A stretch of 48,178 nt of DNA, from positions 1 through 48,178 of the forward strand of contig NW_025064887.1 of NCBI RefSeq assembly GCF_019112545.1. The letters are read 5' to 3'. A program made the translations under genes and the position numbers. The DNA comes from Guyanagaster necrorhizus (lineage: Eukaryota; Basidiomycota; Agaricomycetes; Agaricales; Physalacriaceae). Positions 43,771 to 48,178 of the stretch are shown here, one piece after another (the first letter of the stretch is position 1; each line of letters begins with the position of its first letter). Below the pieces are notes generated by a model, which saw nothing but the letters and a program-made list of their open reading frames with translations, was not told where the DNA came from and did not search any database.

Positions 43771-46413
43771 GACCTGACACCCCTATCCCCTCCTCTGAGC
43801 ACTGCGTCACTGTGTCAAGAACAACCGTTGCCCAGTCTGGAATTGGATGCCAGGCTAGAGACTCTCTGGATGCCATTTGGATGGCTCCAGGCACCAGAAG
43901 CACCACAAGGAGCAGTGGAAGGGAAACAAGGGTCAGTAGTTCCGACCTCTTCTTTGATGACACCAACAGAGATGAGGTCCGATACTGGCAAGCAGCGTCA
44001 AGAGCAGCCAGTAGACTGGAACAAGGATGAGGAGAGACCTCATGCCTACCAAGGCATGATCCAGTGGTACCAAACCCAATACAACCAACTCTCTAGTCTC
44101 TTGCCGAGTTCCTTGATCAACCAACATGGACTGGCCACCAGGCCAGTTGCCAGCATACTCCAATCAGCACTATCTACTCTCTGTTCCAGGAACCAGCCAC
44201 TCCTGAGAGTGAGCCTGATCCTTGGACCAGGCCCATTATCAGAACCCTCTATGCTGATGACTACCATCGTGGGGAGCCGACACTCCTCGATGACGACTGC
44301 CCATTATCATATGGGACAGACACCATTGCTGAAACTGATGATATCCCCATCTGGAGAGATAGGATACCATTAGACTGGGGAACAATCAGAGGTGATGATG
44401 AGCATATTGACCCCACCGGGGACCTCAAAAGGGTCCTCGACAGGCCAATCGCCAACCTCTTTCTTTGTTCCCAGTTCTATCAAAACTTCTGCCGGTATTG
44501 CAGAGCAGTGGCACTGCCAGCAGAAGGAGAAGAGGAGCAGCCCGACTGGGAGCCTACTCCTTGACTCGGACCTAATGATGGTGAATTGAGTACTCAGCCC
44601 TGACCCACTCACCCTGGAGGCCTTCAGCCAGCAAGGCAGTTCCCTCCTCGAGGGGACCACTGACAAGGGGGCCAAAGGGGACAATGAGGCTGAGGAGGAG
44701 AACCAAGGCTGCTGGACAGTGGACTCCATCCTTGAATAGAGAAGTATCATCAGTATGACCATGCGCCAAGAACAGGAGAAGAAACATCAGGAACATGAGG
44801 CACAGGAAGAAGATTTTATTCAGTTATACCAAGAGCAGACAGCTGAATTATAGAGGGATGATCGCTGGCTATGATCATCTCTAGGACAAAAGTATACCAC
44901 CACTGACCATGTCGAGCAGGAGGAGATTTTACAGTATGCCATGACTGAGCATGTCATTTCTAATTTCAATCAGCACTATTTACATTATCAGATGATGGCA
45001 ATGCCACTATATCGACTAAGATTCAGGAAACGAGAGGCACTGATGCTGTGGATCTCAAGTGTGATACCATCCAAGATGGCAAATACGGCATCATTAATTC
45101 AAATGGTGACATCAAGATACTCGCTTGCCACATTGGCTGTCCACAGCATGGCATCTCGGCTAACCCAGTCCTATATGCAGCCAAGAATTTATCACTCAAA
45201 TCCTTGGACTGGCACAGGAAGCCGACTACTGGAAGGACAGCCACCTCCCAATGAAGCCACTGGATCGGCTCCTACTGATTTAAAGATGGATGACTCTGAG
45301 GCAATAGCACAGGGGTGGACCATCAAAGATGGGCAGATCATCTGAAAGGAAGGACCACTGACTCCAAGAAGTCCCATCGCCGATGATGGGTCTTTACACT
45401 CTTTTCCAGGGCCCCTGACGGATTGGGCTGATCCCTCTGGGGGAGAGCCTCCAAATCCGATGTCACCTCTCAATCCGAAGATGCATATATTGAACATCAG
45501 ACCGACACTTGGATGAGAGCCCCTTCTTTTTAAAGGGGCTTTAGATGATATTGACCATTTCCTTATGGACTGCGACCAATATTTCCAGGTCTTTGCCTTG
45601 TACTTCCTCCACGACATGTACCAGGTAAACTATGCCACTACCTACTTTGAAGACAAGGCAAAGGTATGGTGGGTACTACTAGCCACTAACTTCTGGTCGA
45701 CCACTCGGCAACACTACCAGTACCCTATCTGGCAGGTACTAAAGCAGATGATTCATGACAAGTTCACGGATCCTGCTGTATGAGAAGTCCACAAGTTGAA
45801 GATAAAAGAATACAAGATGAGTGACAAGGCGGCACCAGACTACTTTGATAAACTGAAGCAACTTGAGAAACTTGCCGGGATCCAGGAGGATGTCACCAAC
45901 TTGGGGCGAATGGTCGAGTATATGAAGCAGGGAGTGCTGCCTCATTACCTAAAGACTATTTCGGATCTTGGCCATAGTATCCCGGTTGGCTATGATGATT
46001 GGAAGGCATGGATCATCTTAATGTGGCAGGAATGACAACGACAGAAGGCTCAAGCAACAAACCTGTGGGACCAGCACAGATACTAGAGACAGGGCTTGAA
46101 GCCCTCCATCTCCCATGTGACCACATTCACCAGGCCTGGCAGCTCAGCTCCAACTTCCCAGAATGACAGGAAGCAAACTGGTAAGAGCCCAAGTACCAGA
46201 ATAGATAAGCAAAGTGATGTGGACTGCCTCAAAAAGAAGGGGAAGTGCTTCAATTGTGGCTGACCAGGCCACATAGCATGAAATTGCCCTGAGAAGAAGA
46301 ACAAGTGCACATGGGAGGAAATCAGAGCACAGATCACCAAGTTAGCAAAGGAAGAACAGGACCTCGGGGATGAAGATAAACCTGAGGAGATAAAAGACAA
46401 GGCCAAGCAGTAG
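43480..46413 (+). pseudogene. gag: E5 ORF-B/Gag remnant
   Basis: Open for 297 codons from the ATG at 43480 (MDANLLLPGPSDTIKNSSIS), Ser/Thr/Pro-rich with a basic patch near residue 50. Later pieces are the EEILQYAMTEHVISNFNQHY module (about 44920-44980), KMDDSEAIAQGWTIKDGQII (about 45285-45345), the capsid core with MDCDQYFQVFALYF and YKMSDKAAPDYFDKLKQLEK, and the zinc knuckle near 46240-46290 with a TGA inside. It ends at TAG 46411-46413. It is a good guide to what the ORF-B extension looked like before decay. Confidence 0.87.
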
Positions 46414-48090
46414 GCGATTTGACTGCCTCGGCCAAAGACAAGAGTAACAGGTCACATTCTGCTGGACAGACTGACATTTTATCTGCTGTAGTACCACCAC
46501 CTATGTCTAAATTATGCGTGCATTCGAATATACGTGACCCTATTACTCAGGATCCAGAATCACCTAATGAACCGACTTCTACAACTCAAGCACTGACGAA
46601 GGGCCAAAGAAGGGCAGAGAGCCTCAAAGGTGTGTTCTCATCAAATGTTCATCAAACTAAAAATATAAAACAGACTCAATTGCCTTCAGGCTGAACAGGG
46701 GCAGAGAGCCCCACAACATGGCTCAAGCCATTCAATACCGAATGGACTTGGCGAGCCATCAAGGATGCCAAGAATGAAGCAGCAGTGAAAGCCGTACTCA
46801 AAAATTGGGTATACAAGTCCTGGGCCGAGAAAGTAATCAATGACATGATTGCTGGGATGCAAGTTGCAGAGCGATGCCATGCTCTAGAATGGCTTGATGA
46901 ATTGTGTGGACCACGAAAATTCATCCAATGAGCCAAGTCCACAGAAAAAGATTTACTAGCCAAGGCACAGATCGAGATATTAACGTCACAATCAATCTAT
47001 ACAGTCACTGCCCTAATCGACAGTGGCTGCATAGGAAGTAGCATCAACCGAGCTTTTGTCAACAAGCATCAATTGCCCACAAGGGCAACAGTGGCACCCA
47101 TCCCAGTCTATAATGCAGACAGGACAAGGAACCAAGCCGGACTGATCACCAAATACATAGAGCTTAGGCTCACCATCAGTGATCATTTGGAAAGGATGGA
47201 CCTAGCAGTAACCGACTTAGGAACAAAGAAAGTGTTCCTTGGTCATGATTGACTAATCAGACATAATCCGCTGATCAATTGGAAAACCAGACGAATCATC
47301 TTCGCTTGATGTCCATACTGAAAGATCTCATTCCAGTTACTGGATGAAGATCCCAACGACCGATGGGATGAAGAAATGGAAGATGGCAAAACTATTCTCG
47401 CTGTCAACCTACAAAGGGCCATTAGCATTCAGGCAGTGCATCATGCTAATGACCTAGCAGCAAAGGCCAATGCCAAAAAAGGGGAAAGGACATTCAAGGA
47501 ATTGGTATCTGAATAGGCATGTGACTATCAGGATTTATTTGAAAAAGAAAGTTTCGATGAACTATCTAATCCAAAACCCTGGGACCACGCCATCGAATTA
47601 ACCTCTAATGCTAATGCCAACCTAGATTGCAAGTGCTATCTGCTAAGCAATAATGAACAACAGAAATTAGACAAGTTCCTCGAGGAAAACTTATCCACTG
47701 GAAGGATCTGACCATCAAAGTCACCAATGGCATCACTCTTCTTTTTCATCAAAAAGAAGAATGGGAAACTACGACTGGTACAAGATTACCAGAAGCTCAA
47801 CGAGATGACGATCAAGAACTGTTATCCACTTCCACTGATCTCGGAGTTAATAGACAAACTCCGAGGTGCAAAATATTACACCAAACTGGATGTTCGGTGG
47901 GGATACAACAACATGCACATCAAGGAGGGCGATGAATGGAAAGCCACTTTTCAGACAAACCATGGTTTGTTCGAACCGATGGTTATGTTCTTCGGACTGA
48001 CTAACTCACCGGCCACCTTTCAGTGGATGATGAATGACATCTTTAAAGATCTCATCGCCATGGGGAAGGTCACAATCTACTTGGACAATG
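46410..48090 (+). pseudogene. pol: E5 Pol remnant, truncated in reverse transcriptase
   Basis: In the -1 frame after Gag: the spacer with QTDILSAVVPPPMSKLC, WLKPFNTEWTWRAIKDAK, protease [19 protein letters not shown] (about 47015-47075), FLGHD, then reverse transcriptase [47 protein letters not shown] and YLDN at about 48079-48090. The next codons no longer match any Pol in the window. RNase H, integrase and 3' LTR are missing. Confidence 0.9.
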
Positions 48091-48178
48091 ATATGCAGGC
48101 TACATGTCCAGCCCTATAATTTGCAAATTCTGCATAACACACTAGAATATGCTAGTAACTGAGAATCATTAGCCAGTA
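48091..48178. other. Sequence beyond the E5 break, unassigned
   Basis: 88 bases starting GATATGCAGGCTACATG that match no part of the other elements. The stretch is too short to name; it may be the start of another insertion or the far side of a deletion. Confidence 0.4.

Larger units (their letters stand above)
43312..48090 (+). mobile_element. E5: second gypsy element in tandem, truncated
   Basis: Starts directly after the shared LTR with a primer site and E1-type ORF-A, then ORF-B/Gag and Pol up to the reverse transcriptase active site, where homology ends at about 48090. Compared with E4, its Gag leader is of the E1 type and not the E4 type. Confidence 0.9.

Noticed and set aside
1..48178. 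Bacterial operons, CRISPR arrays, tRNA or rRNA genes
   Set aside because: I found no regular spacer array, no tRNA-like cloverleaf and no rRNA core sequence; the content is eukaryotic mobile elements.

Overview
The window is a retrotransposon cluster from a filamentous fungus, most likely a basidiomycete of the Agaricomycetes. The evidence is sushi-type Ty3/gypsy chromovirus polyproteins, Ty1/copia and pogo relatives, five-base target duplications, and heavy decay by C-to-T and G-to-A change, mostly at CpG. I see no intact host gene, tRNA, rRNA or CRISPR array. Species cannot be told from sequence alone.

Layout, left to right. (1) 13-8555: a complete but decayed gypsy element on the minus strand (E1). 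(2) 8644-9088: a solo LTR, minus strand. (3) About 9400-11425: a truncated Ty1/copia element, minus strand, with LTR, a primer site of the half-tRNA type, Gag and protease remnants. (4) 11426-14560: AT-rich, mostly unassigned DNA with one decayed gene-like stretch at about 13192-13642. (5) 14560-15163, continuing at 34641: the 3' end of a very old gypsy element (E0). (6) 15164-34635: gypsy element E3 (target duplication CTTCA), inserted in E0. E3 itself holds a nearly intact gypsy element E2 (15337-23466, target duplication ATAAT, inside the E3 5' LTR), solo LTRs at 25492-25961 (GATAT) and 29705-30219 (AATAA), and a pogo-type DNA transposon at 31195-33795 (TA). (7) 35324-48090: two same-strand gypsy elements, E4 and E5, sharing the LTR at 42794-43311. 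E5 stops inside reverse transcriptase at about 48090.

The gypsy elements share an unusual plan. Next to the 5' LTR is a 13-base primer site complementary to a stretch of the same LTR 34 bases past its TATA-like box, so the RNA probably primes itself, as in Tf1/sushi. Before the Gag capsid core come about 2 kb of extra coding sequence: ORF-A, a small protein with one membrane helix, then ORF-B, a long Pro/Ser/acidic extension in frame with Gag. ORF-B/Gag is +1 relative to ORF-A and Pol is -1 relative to Gag, in four copies (E1, E2, E4, E5). Pol is protease, reverse transcriptase, RNase H, integrase, chromodomain.

E2 is the best preserved. Its two 456-base LTRs differ at 18 sites by my count, all transitions, and its in-frame stops fit CGA-to-TGA or TGG-to-TAG/TGA. 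The other copies carry the same damage further advanced. The self-priming site and the membrane-helix ORF-A ahead of Gag are the most interesting biology here.
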